Shown: positions 12,651-23,318 of the stretch, piece by piece
How the letters are laid out: every line of letters starts with the position of its first letter
Numbering within the stretch: the stretch's first letter is position 1
NCBI GenBank assembly: GCA_964036045.1
Contig: OZ038379.1
Span: 113,983,604 to 114,047,603 of the forward strand
DNA: 64,000 bases
Reading direction: 5' to 3'
Source: Eutreptiella sp. 'Long Island Sound 2002'
Taxonomy: Eukaryota > Euglenozoa > Euglenophyceae > Eutreptiales > Eutreptiaceae
Translations under genes and position numbers: made by a program
Notes under the pieces: generated by a model
What the model was told of the DNA's origin: nothing
What the model saw: the letters and a program-made list of their open reading frames with translations, nothing else
Database searches by the model: none

Positions 12651-14257
12651 CAAAACGTGTACACATGGGCGGCCACCGCATTCCTAAAGCATCGTGCCAC
12701 TTTATCATGCAAACAAAGTGAAAAAAAGCAATTGCATGTGCAAGTGTGTGATGCAAATATCGTGGTGTGTTTTGGGGACTCGTTAATTCATACACAGCAA
12801 TAACCCCCCGTACCCATCTTGCCCGTTTGTAGGAGATGGTGCCCCCGCGCAACATGTGCACCACAGACGCCGCCATCTCCACTGTAGGCAGGCAAAACAA
12901 CTGGCCACGCCAGTGCTGTCGCTCACCGAGACATGACCCCACCATAATGCTATTTTTCTCTAAATTTAACGGTACTGGCAAAAGTGTCATGTTTGCATGG
13001 TTAGGCTTCTCGTTGGATCCGTCAAATACCACCAACGGCCCCCTAGACTGTACGCATGTACCATCAGCTGCCCATGCGTAATAGGTCGCCAAAACCGCAC
13101 AAACAACGTTCGCCGTTTGCACAAATGCCGCCCGTATGCATTCGCACCACACCTAAACTGGTATACGCATGTCTCCCGTGTCTCCAATTCATTTCCCCAA
13201 AATCTCATCAATCACCGACCACTCTGTGGTTGTTAGCGGCAAGATGAACTCCATGTTTAGCGTGCCCTTCCAAGGTGGTGTGATTCCACACAGAACCTCC
13301 ATCATCGAGTTGTGATGCACCACGAACCTGGACGTCTCGACCAAACTAGTCAACTTGCATCAACAACAGCCCAAGGTTGGCCGGAAACAACCGCGGATAT
13401 TCATAGCCCCGTCCCATTGCCTCCACCATGTGCAGCAGAACATCCTCCCTAGACGTTCCATATGTCTTCTTGTAACACTTCCTCGTCTCAAAAGTCTACC
13501 GATACAGAACGGTGTCGTTCTTGGGGATGATCGGATGGCTCAAAACCAATGACGTTTGCGGAGTGTTGGATGGCTTGTCCTTTGGCGGGTTTGCCACACC
13601 GGGACACTTCATCTAGCCAAAAGTGCACAGTGTTGCCTTCATTCGTATTTGTGGTTCCCTGTTTTGCGGCGGTAGTGGCAATATCATTGCATGCTTCATG
13701 ATGTTGTCTTGTGGGGTCATTACATGATGTGGTGCCACTTGCGTCCTGCCACCGTCCCAAATACATGAGCCTATCCATGGCACACCCACCTAGACCACGT
13801 TGGATGTGCCCCCCTCTTCACCAGAGGCACATGCAATTCAAGAAGAGGGACTGTGCACAAATTTGGTTACGATAAACTGGACTCGTGCTTCGCCGTGTGC
13901 GAACATGTTTCCTTGGCTGTTGCTCTGATTCGCCAACCAACGCATCAATGCGTTAGGCACCAAGCCCAAGAGCTTGTCAATCATTCTCCTACATCGTTTG
14001 ATGCTCCACAATGTTGTGCCACGCACGGCCTTCCTCTTGGGCCACAACAACACCAACTTACGCATCCTCCAATGCGACGTATACAACAAGAGCGCATCCC
14101 AGCAGTTTTTAATTGTCCACGTGTGAACTGTTTGGTCGTGGCGGGTTGGAAGCCAAGGACAATGGCCTTGTATGCGATGCAGCTGTGGGTGCTGCGGGCG
14201 CTGTGGGCGCTGCGATCGGCTAGACGTATTGCCACGGGTGCGGGGTGGTGGATGCAC
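12556..14257 (-). pseudogene. Unidentified long coding remnant split by stops and one frameshift
   Basis: From about 14,257 one frame continues to about 13,360, crossing TGA at 13,838, TAG at 13,790, TAG at 13,613 and TAG at 13,496. A single frame change then leads into another frame that continues to 12,556, crossing TGA at 13,189 and TAG at 13,153. The text is protein-like throughout: RRMIDKLLGLVPNALMRWLA, CTFG-stop-MKCPGVANPP, TTTEWSVIDEILGK, then FDGSNEKPNHANMTLLPVPL. I do not recognise the family. Its upstream end stops about 275 bp from transposon A1, and similar minus-strand coding text resumes on the far side at 21,407-22,157. A1 may therefore have inserted into it. Confidence 0.5.
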
Positions 14258-14540
14258 CGCATCCGTTCTTCCGGAGGTTGTTTAGCTTGGGCACAAGGGC
14301 CATAATCATGCGGGCGGCTGTCGGGAGAACGTGAGTCTGGACATGCGGTTCGCTCAGATTTGTGGCATTGGGGGTCATTGAGCCGCACCGTTGGTTCTTT
14401 TGGGGCTAATTGCTTGTTTTCATGCGATTATATGCACACAATGCTACGTGTTAGGGGCCACAGTAGCAATCTGGACGTCCCCAAAGTGATTTATATACCC
14501 ATATCAGTGGTATTTAACACACAACATCACTATTTTTTTC

Positions 14541-14705
14541 GAAGGTTAGTTCGACTAAGCCGAGCCAATAGAACCCCGATTGAATCGCAAGTGAGCGCTC
14601 AGTCCGGGGTTGACTTAGCTTTCATTTAGCTTTCACTAAGCTTTCACTAAGCTTTCACTAAGCTTTCGCTCAGAGCTAGATTTGGTAACTTTAGGGTTCA
14701 TTCAA
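14541..14705 (+). repeat. A1 left terminal inverted repeat
   Basis: The repeat begins GAAGGTTAGTTCGACTAAGC and carries four to five tandem AGCTTTCACTA units at 14,620-14,665. It ends in GGGTTCATTCAAGGTGC. It pairs with 21,008-21,204. Confidence 0.88.
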
Positions 14706-14805
14706 GGTGCATTTAACATGCAACGAGCAAAAAAGCTGGCCCTTCACAATGTTACATCCTTCATTGCAGTGTGCGCTTCACGATGCTATCCACCACGGCT
14801 TCCCT

Positions 14806-16498
14806 TCACTTTCTCTCCCGCCAGGCACGTGACCAAGCCATGCACCGGCGTTGGTACCCCAGTTGCTTGGTCACTGCCCCACTAGTCACCTTCCAACCCT
14901 CCTTGCGGAGGTGTTCATCCAACGTGTGGTTGTCCACCACACGTTGGAGGCCTGACTTGTTGTATAGGAGACTAACCGCCTCAATATTCCTCGGGAGCCT
15001 CTTCAATCGTACATGGCTCCCTTCCAAGGCAAAGCAGTTGAACCTTGCCAAGTTCCCCCATCTACAAAGGTACGCAAACATGTGGTCCATCCACATGTGC
15101 GTCCACAAGGTCTTGGTCCACCATAGAGCAAGACGCCTTGCCCCCACAGTGAAATGTTGCTGCAGAGGGGCCCGTTGTTCATGGCCACTGACAAAGTCGC
15201 GGTTCCATGCAACGTTGGCCATGGAAGTGAAGGCCTGCAACTGGTCCCTACATACATCCACCCAAGGGGGGCCCCCCACTTGATGGCCCCCAATGATGGT
15301 TTCCACTTTTTGGAGCAATGGGAGCCACAACCTAACCCTCAGAAAAAGTACGGTGGCCCCGAAATTGATGCGTTTTGGGCGCTTTTTGTTGGCCTTTTCA
15401 GAACCCCATCGCGCAGGGCGTGCAGTGCGGACCACCATCCGTGCCCCATTTATAGAATCTTGCACGAGTTTTACCGCTAAGGGAGGGAACATACCCCCGT
15501 GTTCCCGCAACACACTCACCATCCCGTTCAGTGTACACTGGGACACCCGAAGCACGCCATGTACCCCGTGATCAGGGATGAGGCGCTCCGACGGAATCTC
15601 ATGAAAGACACCTGTGAGGCGGGGTCGCACCTCAATGCCTGCCATGGCGACTTCAGCTCCACGGAACCGTTGCAACACAGATCCGCAATTCTTGCCACAA
15701 CAATGGCCAACCATGGCCCCCGGGCTCTTCTTGGTGAAGGAATCCCCTCCGGCCAAGATCACATGGGCCTTGCCATCGGCCCAAAGGAAGAGCAACGGGT
15801 GGTGTTCCACACGATTAGCATGGTGCAAACGCAAAGCCTGGGCCGCCCGGATTTGGGCATCAAAGTTGCACTCGTTTTGCATCCGGTACACCGTTGCCCA
15901 TTGCCCGCTACCCTCAAAGAGCCACCACCTGGCGAGGTTGTTGGGCCCAAACCACGGGCCAGCCACTGCACAGCGACATACCCCCTATTCCCCTATTGGT
16001 GCCATCCACGCCGATGGTGACCCATGTGTACCGCGAGCCTCCCGTTTGCATTGTGTCCGGTGCTTGCAGAGCGCGCACTTCATACATCAGCTCCAAGCGT
16101 TCTGAGAAGGGACGATAGGCCCCGCGCATCTCATCGGACCCCTCCAAAATGGTGACCGGCTGGCTAGCAGGGTCGCTTAGCCTAGTCCACCACGGCGCAA
16201 CATCCGCCAAGCTCACGGAGCAATCCAGGTTTTGCAGCAGGTAGATCATGTCCCGGAGCGAGATTGGCAAGCTACGCATCCGCCATACGACACGTAGTGC
16301 TCCGCTCTTGTAATCCGGGACGATGTCATCGCTATGTGCGTTGGTGCGCTCCAACACTAGCAAAACGCTACCATCGGGCTGCACTTCCGCCTTGTACGGT
16401 TCACGGAGCTCGGCCGTAACAACGGCCTCTAGGTCACCCACGCGGCGCCGAATGTGCCGGTGGGATGTCACAAGTGAAATTGGTCCCTTTACGGGCAT
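14806..16498 (-). pseudogene. A1 transposase, DDE-type candidate
   Basis: The start is taken at the ATG at 16,498. The N-terminal part runs to TWVTIGVDGTNR at about 15,985, where a 2-bp deletion relative to copy A2 shifts the frame. The C-terminal part continues from about 15,970 to 14,806. Block 1 is VTIGVDGTN (candidate first Asp). Block 2 is WADGKAHVILAGGD, followed by CHCCG, a likely metal-binding pair and candidate second Asp. Block 3 is FALEGSHVRLKR (candidate Glu with trailing basic residues). The same three blocks occur in the B and D transposases here. It is about 60-70% similar to A2 over its length. It should act in the nucleus on the A-type TIRs. The catalytic assignment is by pattern only. 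Confidence 0.75.
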
Positions 16499-16639
16499 TG
16501 TGCGTTGCACCTATGAGAGGATTGCATGCACAATGAGCGACGTGGGGGGTGAGCCTACATGGCGCCGTGTTGGGGGTGCTAGGGGGGGGGGGGGGTTGAC
16601 CGATTGTTGAGGAAGGGCTTGCAACGAACCTTGAATGAA

Positions 16640-16725
16640 CCGTTTTTTAGCTTTCACTGAGCTTTCATTTGGGGCCAAGTGCCCTTTTCGCGCGCGCAGT
16701 GAACGCTAAGTGAACGATCAGCCTC
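16640..16725. repeat. A-type short-repeat array between the two A1 genes
   Basis: TAGCTTTCACTGAGCTTTCA is followed by TTTGGGGCCAAGTGCCC and GTGAACGCTAAGTGAACG. These are the same words that fill the A1 ends. The array lies directly upstream of the transposase start on the minus strand, where a promoter or 5' untranslated region would be expected. Confidence 0.75.
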
Positions 16726-18256
16726 CGCAATGGGACACATAGTTTGTAAGTAGACCATGGGGGCACTGCAGCCTGCAATGCAGGGCGTTGGAGATGGCTC
16801 CCAAGTCGTAGGTTGTGTGCCGCACTCGCACCTGCAAAACAAAAAAGGACCGTTGTGGGCAGGGTGGTGTGCATTGTGCAACAACGGGGCGGGTCACAGA
16901 AGCCTTACTTGTCCCACAAAGGTGCAGTCAGGCCGGTCCGTGAGGCAGGGTACGATCGTTGGGCTTGCCCGCTAGACCTCGATTCCACAGTTTGCAATCG
17001 AGGACCTTCCCTGGGTGGACAAGACACTGCAGACGCGGCTGACTTTTGTTGATGCCCGTTTCAAAACGGACCGCATTGCGGCAGCTCAGCAGCCTAGTTG
17101 GGTTGGGGAAGTTGGCTCACGTTCAGATGTGGGTAGCCCACGTACGCAGCTGACAGCAGAATGACTGAGCATCAGGCATCAGGCACGCTAGGCATAATCC
17201 ATGAGGCCCGCTGCCAGAAAATTGATTGACTCCCCAGCGGGACTGTGTGCAGCACTTGCAGATGCAGCCGCTTTGGGTGATTGGATCGCAGCGGAAGCCT
17301 CGAGATGCAGACCGTTAGACGTCTGCATCACGTCGTACCGGGCTTCTGCCGCGGCCCGCTGCCGCTCCGAGGCTACGAGCTCGTCATGAAGGTTCTTCAG
17401 TTTCTCCTTCACAATGGCTAGCTCCTGCTCTACCAGAGGGGCTGCACGTGCTGCCACACGTGCAGTATCCCTCTCCTGAACCCACATCCCTCTCCTCACA
17501 CACCTTCCGGTATACGGAAATGGGAACTGTACAAAGTGAGTCACGGGACGGACTGCCAACGGGCACAACATCGGTTGACACCTCAGCCACCACACCCTTG
17601 ACCGACCCCTTCCCCGACCCCTTACCCGACGTGTCTGCCTTGCGGAAACCCTTCTTGGGGGGCGGGGGGGGGGGGGGGTTACTGCTGCACGGTATCGTTG
17701 CGCCTGCAACGCTTGCTGCCAGACTCACTCCTATCGCTCCCGTCCCTCCTATCCCTGCGGTAGCCATCGGCAGCGTCCGCAATGTCCACTTTGAATCCCT
17801 CGCTGTCCCCAGTACGGAAGTTGGCGACGTGGGCGCGCATCGCAGTCCACGCCTTTGAAAAAAGATGTTCGTCCTGCCCCCCCCCGGACTGCACCAGCCG
17901 AAAGCTGGCTACCCAAGCGCGCACAAGGGTGTCCCCCCGCCCCCTACCACAACGCACCAGTGCTTCGACCCAAGCCTGTAGGCGAAGCGCGCGATCAGGT
18001 AATCCTCCCCCTCCAAAGGGAAGAACCCCGGAGTGGTCGGTTGAAGCCGGCAGGGGAAGTGCATTACACTCTTGCAGGCCGCTTGCGGCAGCTGCACCCC
18101 CTCCACGGAGACGGTCCAATACCAACATTCCGTAGAGGAGCGTGGCACCCCCTTGACGACCACGTTGCACGGCAGGATGTATGCAAGGGCGGCTTGCCGC
18201 GATACATTGGCAATTTGAAGCGGGCGAATGAACGGGCCCGGAGTTTGGACATCGGT

Positions 18257-18347
18257 GTACTGTTGCTTCACACGGAATGGGATTGGCGAACCCAACAGCA
18301 GCTGGTCCATAGAGGGACCCGCAGGCCCAGGGGAATCTTGTGCAGAA
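18257..18347 (+). repeat. Inverted duplicate within the A1 companion gene, left arm
   Basis: This ~90-bp segment (TGTTGCTTCACACGGAATGG onward) recurs as its reverse complement at 18,857-18,940 with about 80% identity. The two arms straddle the intron at 18,571-18,773. Confidence 0.85.
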
Positions 18348-18570
18348 TGGTTTGTCGTCAACTGGAGCGCCCGAGCCACATGCACGGTCCTATCGTTGGG
18401 TAGCTGCACTTGAACGCCTGCTGGTGCAATAGATGGTCGAATTTCTTGTGAGGGCGGCCAAAAGCCTCGCAGACCGGCTAGTGTAGGGGTATGCAATTCT
18501 TTAAACAAAAACGAAACGTTTCTGCAACTAACAATGCAAAAAGTCCGCCATAGCACCGTGCAAGCTGCGG

Positions 18571-18773
18571 CTGCAAGCCAACTGAAGCATTTTCAGCTCT
18601 GAGTGAGCTTTCATTTGGGGCTAAGTGGCCTTTTCGCACAATCGGTGAACGCTCAGTGAACCCTCAGTGAGCTTTTAGTGAGCACGCCAAAAGGTCATTT
18701 AGCCGTGAATGAAACCTCCATGAGAGCTAAAGAGGGTTCACTACGTTCACATGCTAAACAATGGGTCACAGAC
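18571..18773 (-). other. Intron in the A1 companion gene carrying A-type repeats
   Basis: On the minus strand it begins GTCTGTGACCC and ends CAGTTGGCTTGCAG. The 203-bp interior contains AGTGAGC, GTGAACGCTCAGTGAACC and TTTGGGGCTAAGTGG repeats (18,595-18,740), the same words as the A1 ends. Splice sites are inferred from GT/AG and flanking coding text; no frame test was possible because the neighbouring frames are damaged. Confidence 0.55.
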
Positions 18774-18856
18774 CCCCCCTCGAGCACACCGATTGCAGCC
18801 CCATCCAAAGTCCGCCACTTGTTGCCCTGATCATCCATTTCACTATTATGGCCCAG

Positions 18857-18940
18857 ATTGCCCTGCACAAGATGGCCCTGGGCCCTCTATGCAGTAGCTT
18901 GCGTTGGGTTCCCCGATCCCATTCCCTATGAAGCAACGGT
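18857..18940 (-). repeat. Inverted duplicate within the A1 companion gene, right arm
   Basis: Reverse complement of 18,257-18,347. Shared words include GAATGGGAT, GAACCCAAC, CATAGAGGG and ATCTTGTGCAG. Confidence 0.85.
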
Positions 18941-21007
18941 ACGCCGCCACGACCAAATGCGTAGCCTCCCTCGCAGCGTGTCCCCGACATACATCCCACA
19001 ACCACACAGCACACGAACACTTTGCTAGGACATGGGCAGCGCATCCAAAGCGGCGTCTCTGCATCAGCGTCGGCGCGGCGGGTCTCGGGGCCGGCGTGCC
19101 ACTTCAAGCCCAGCTCCAGGGCTTGTGCCGTGGACAGGGGCCCATCGGCAGGGGCCCAGCATTGCTGCAATAGATGGGTCTGCCGGCGGTGTGGGTTGGC
19201 CAGATCCACCCATGCAGGCCCGGACACCCACGAGACATCCCCCTCGGCAATGAAGACGACCCCCATCCGGTCATCCGCTTCGGCGGCAGGGTGTCACAAC
19301 AGCCGGGGGTGGGAAGGGCTGCCGGGCGCGTCTCGCCAATGACGGCAGGCCGGGCCTCGAAATGCCGTATGCTGGGAAGGCGGATTGTGCCCTGCAGTCC
19401 TTGGCCAAAGGCAAAGAACTGCCCCTAATGCGGGATGCGCAAAGGGGTGGGCAGCCGCCGGTCTCCCCGAGGATAGTGGGCCGGTTCATCCTTGGCCCCC
19501 CGAAGAGGGTCAAAGATGAACCAGGCCCTCGTCCGGCCACTGATGCTGCACATCCGGGGTGAGGAAGCGGAAGAGGACAATTAGCTTCCCCAACCCGAGC
19601 ACTGAGCACAAACCGCGGTGTCTGGGCGTGGATGCGAACACAACGACGTGACCACGCGCACACACCACGGCTTGCACCTGGAGGGCATCGTGGTTCCTGA
19701 GGTGATTGCCCACGTGCACATGCAGATGATACTTGTCCGATGGGACAAGCATCATCGAGAGGTGCGTGGGCAGTGCACCCCTAGTAGGAAGCGTCGCCGG
19801 CAACTGATCAACATTAGCGTGCCAATCTTGCTGCCCACCATCCTCCCCCGTCGGAAGTGATTACCACTGTCTTGCGTGGAGATCCTTTGCAAGGGGCCGA
19901 CGAGGAGCGAAAAAGTTCGTTGGCTCGCTTCAAGAGATCTCTTCGCAAAGCAATGGGCAACTTGCCGGGCCGCGTTTGCTAACGCTGAGGAAGTGTGGAA
20001 TCTGCCAAGAAGGGCTCACGTGAGGCGTGGTTGGAGATCAAATACCACACTTCCTCCCGTTGACTCCCCGTGGACTCCAAGGAAGGTCTCACAATGGCGT
20101 ACCACAGTGAGGCTTCCTCTTGGTCCACGACCCCCTTCAACGCCCGGAAGCCCAGCTGCTTCAACAACTCGTCCCACGCCAGATCAGACGAGGGAAGGTC
20201 ATGGGAGAAAACCGGGGATGTGAGGGAGATAAAGGGGAGGGGGATACCACACCCCTGGAGGAAAGAAGGTTCCTCCGCGGTGAACACCGCGGGGGTGGTA
20301 AAGTTGGGAACGACGTGGGATTTCTCCGGTACGATGGGACACACACGGAGTGTTTCCCACCAGTCCCCATTTACCATTCCACGGTGTAAGGGAGGTGCGG
20401 TAGTATCCCCTTTTTGAGTGGCACCTCTGTGACCCGAACATCTGCAGTATATCAATACCATAGATTGCTGGTGTCCACGATCTCGAACCCACATTGTCTA
20501 GGGAAGGTGTCTAGCTTTCCGGTGGCCTGCTGGCACGAATTGAGCACAGCATCCACCGGAAAGCGAAAGCCGATGGCCCGCAGTCTTGGATGTGCCGAGC
20601 GCAACTCATCCCCCATTCCCATTCACTCCCACGGCCCATCCCCAACTTCACCTTCGCGTCACTTGTTGCTAGTTACATGACCATTGGTATCGGACACCCC
20701 AAGGGTTTTCATATGGTTAGGACATCCCCTTGTATCATCTCTTTCGTCACTCAAAGTTGTGTTCTCCTAGGTCTAGAACCACTCAATGGGACCGTGCTTG
20801 TGTCAAGGCCTTGGAGCCCTTCCTGAGGCTCCCCCGTGCACCGGTCTTGCTCGCTGAGGCCGGGTGCACGGGAGTGCCTACAGAAGCCCTTCAGCCATGG
20901 GCCACGTGGGCGTAGCAGCCCCCCCCCCCCCCAGATGTGGTCCACATCAACGTTGTTGATGGGACCCTTCTAGGTAAGGGTTGGATGTACCGGGTCAACA
21001 GGAGGAA

Positions 21008-21204
21008 GGGAGGTATACTTGAATTACCCTTGAATGAACCTTGAATGAACCCCAAAGCGACCAAATCTAGCTCTCAGTAAAAGCTCAGTGAAAGCTCAGT
21101 GAAAGCTCAGTGAAACCTAAATGAAAGCTAAGTGAACCCCGGACTGGGCCCTCACTTGCGGTTCGGTCGGGGTTCATTGGCTCGGCTTAGTCGAACTGAC
21201 CTTC
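21008..21204 (-). repeat. A1 right terminal inverted repeat
   Basis: Read on the minus strand it begins GAAGGTCAGTTCGACTAAGC, then carries AGCTTTCACTG units (21,070-21,130) and ends in GGGGTTCATTCAAGGTTCAT. It mirrors 14,541-14,705. Confidence 0.88.
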
Positions 21205-21406
21205 AAAAAAAAAACCACCCACCCACAACCTTGACCAGACATCAATGTGAATCACCTAAACACATTAAAAGAACATTATCTAGCATGCAAGAAGCAAATA
21301 AAACGGGCACAAAGACATAGCACTAGGCAATGAACGGCAAATAAACCCCAACTTCACAAGTCCTCTTAGCCACCAACGAAATTGGACGTACATCGTTGAC
21401 GGATGC

Positions 21407-22157
21407 TTAGGTGTAGGGCAGAGAAGCAGTGGCAAGTGGTGAAGGTGGCGCAAGTGGAGCTGGGCGACAAGCTATAGACAGGGAAAAAGATGTATTGGAG
21501 TGGCTGGCAAGCCCACCCGACCACCAATCTAAGGGACTAGAGGCGCAAAATGCGACGATTGCCTTTATCTTCCGCACTATACAACTGCGCGGTGATGTCT
21601 CTTGGCGCATGTACTCCAGTGCTTCAAAATTTCTCAGGACAAGAAAATCCTCATGCACCATGGCCAACTGTCCCACTGCCACTCTCAGCAATTGTGCGAT
21701 CCGATGACTCCGGAAACCATACCAACTCCAACGTACACAAGACCGGCCCCCCTTGGTTTTTGTGAGCGGACGATGCTATCTGCAGGTTGTCAATGTACTT
21801 TTGAAGCGCCTCCCAGATGGCACAATTATCCTCCTTCAACTTGCACACCACCTTTGGCAATCCTGTGTAATGCTCCATCCCTTTCGGGACACAGAAGACA
21901 CTCGTATTGTCATCTACATCGACCCTTTTGCAAATTCATGTGCCCCGTCATCTTCCCTAGTATATCATCATGCATCCATGATATCCCTTGTTTGTTGTCG
22001 CACTCATCCGTCCTCTTGGTCAGACTCCTGTGCCTGCTTGCAGCCCGCACCTCCTTTTCCTCACAATTGCTACATCAAACTCCGCGATGAACGCCACGTG
22101 CAATGCTTCCACATATTCTAGGAATAGCATATGCGGCGGCACAGTTGCAGCCATGTT
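21407..22157 (-). pseudogene. Unidentified coding remnant, upstream side of A1
   Basis: It starts at an ATG at about 22,157 (MAATVPPHMLFLEYVEALHV) and passes through at least three frame pieces. One is MEHYTGLPKVVCKLKEDNCA (21,878-21,651). The last is RVAVGQLAMVHEDFLVLRNF...MRQETSPRSCIVRKIKAIVA, ending at 21,407. The composition is protein-like but no family is recognised. It lies just outside the A1 right end on the same strand as the 12,556-14,257 remnant, so the two may be halves of one gene or element split by A1. Confidence 0.45.
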
Positions 22158-22189
22158 CATTTAGAAGAAGAAATTGACAAACAATAGGA

Positions 22190-23318
22190 CGGCAAAAGTT
22201 GGGTGTCAAGCCTCGGCCACCACCGTGCTCTGGAGGGGGGGACGTAGGAGCGTTGTACGTCGTAACATAAGCGGGTGGGGGGGGGGGGGATAGGCAATGC
22301 CGCACAAAATTCATCCCCCCCCATACGGCTTGGAATCCCCTTCTTGCGCCTGCCTCAAGACATGCAAGCCGCTTGCCCGTTGCTGGCACAACCTCCAATG
22401 TTGAGGGCGGTGCAGGAGTGTAGCAGCCCACCTTACGAGGACGGCGGTGTGGGGCAACAGGCCCTTGCGAAGGGGATACCACCCCCCCCTGTGCGTGCCT
22501 CTTCTCCCCCTTTCCCCGCCTAGAGCACACCAAGGCGATGCCCCTCCCCCCGCGCGCCAACGTGGTGTTAAAGGCTCAAACCATTGCTCATGTGGTGGCA
22601 GTGCCAATGCTTGGATGCGCTAAACACTAGTGTGGCGCGACGCGAGGTGTTAGCGAGGGTGAACTCCACGCTTGCTCTATGGCAGCCATCGTAGCAACCT
22701 CCTCCCTCTGGCCCCACCGCCCCCTACAAGCGGTTTTGCCAACCCACAATCACCCTCGAATCATAGAGTGGCGCAGGGTGTCATGCGGAGGCCGCAACGC
22801 CCCACCTCATGGGTCTTCGCGCAAAACGTTTTACAAAAAAGCCATGGCGCACGAGGAGGACCCCGTGTTGGTATGGTAGGGTACACTATCCCCGGGGGGG
22901 GGAGGTCGGCACAATGGGCCATACGCCAACTCCTTCCCCGTTCGGTGCGACTTTCACAGCGGGGGGGGGGGCTGGGTTTTGGGGGGGGGGGCAGCTAGAG
23001 GGGGCCGGGGGGCCCTAGACCCCTGCATATATGGTGTGAAATGGCGGCCTCATTCCTCAGATCACTTTGAGGTAGAGATGTAGGAGCAAAAAAAATGCAA
23101 CAAGGGTGGGGGGGGGGGCATGGTAGGTGGTACTTTTGTTTAAGGGCATAGTCGATTCCCGTCCACTATTGCTAGTGGCACCCGAGCCAGGCCGAACCAG
23201 CGGTTTTCAAGGCACATTTGTTGTATGTTTCGAAACCCTTTGGAGGACCACGGGGAGGAGGGGTGTCTGCATCACGTGCAGTACGTCTTTTTCAAAAAAA
23301 AAAAAAAAAAAAAAAGGG
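22190..23318. other. Intergenic, G/C-run-rich spacer with no supported gene
   Basis: Open frames exist but are Pro/Gly-rich by-products of G and C runs. Runs of nine or more G occur near 22,270, 22,965, 22,982 and 23,109. A 21-base A-run ends the spacer at 23,296-23,316, directly before the first satellite monomer. Confidence 0.6.

Larger units (their letters stand above)
17188..20494 (-). pseudogene. A1 companion gene (ORF1) ending in a coiled coil
   Basis: This minus-strand gene is upstream of the A1 transposase and broken into frame pieces. The first, 20,494-19,860, contains VVPNFTTPAVFTAEEPSFLQ and continues past a TAG at 19,979. Next comes 19,803-19,510 (HLSMMLVPSDKYHLHVHVGN), then 19,266-18,774 (AWVDLANPHRRQTHLLQQCW). 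After an intron come 18,570-17,900 and 18,170-17,679 (DEHLFSKAWTAMRAHVANF). The end, 17,480-17,188, is ERD...LVEQELAIVKEKLKNLHDEL, a heptad-like coiled coil finishing at TAG 17,188. A Pro run and the Gly/Lys-rich stretch KADTSGKGSGKGSVKG precede the coil. The first piece resembles the companion of element B. The function is unknown; a DNA-binding or complex-forming partner of the transposase is a guess from position. Confidence 0.5.
14533..21214 (-). mobile_element. Transposon A1: 6.7-kb DNA transposon with long TIRs
   Basis: The left end (from 14,541) GAAGGTTAGTTCGACTAAGC and the right end (reverse complement ending at 21,204) GAAGGTCAGTTCGACTAAGC match. The match continues for about 165 bp at roughly 80% identity through the CCGAGCCAAT, AGTCCGGGGTT and AGCTTTCACT-repeat regions. 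A T-run at 14,533-14,539 mirrors an A-run at 21,205-21,214. Inside, both genes are on the minus strand: a companion gene (20,494 to 17,188) and then a DDE-type transposase (16,498 to 14,806). AGCTTTCACT-type repeats also occur between the genes and inside an intron. No target-site duplication is evident because both flanks are homopolymers. Confidence 0.85.

Noticed and set aside
14771-16118. Plus-strand open frames opposite the A1 transposase
   Set aside because: They are antisense shadows. The minus strand carries the blocks conserved with A2, B and D.
22275-23018. Gly/Pro-rich frames in the spacer before the 79-bp satellite
   Set aside because: Their composition follows G and C runs, and no frame has protein-like text over more than a few residues.
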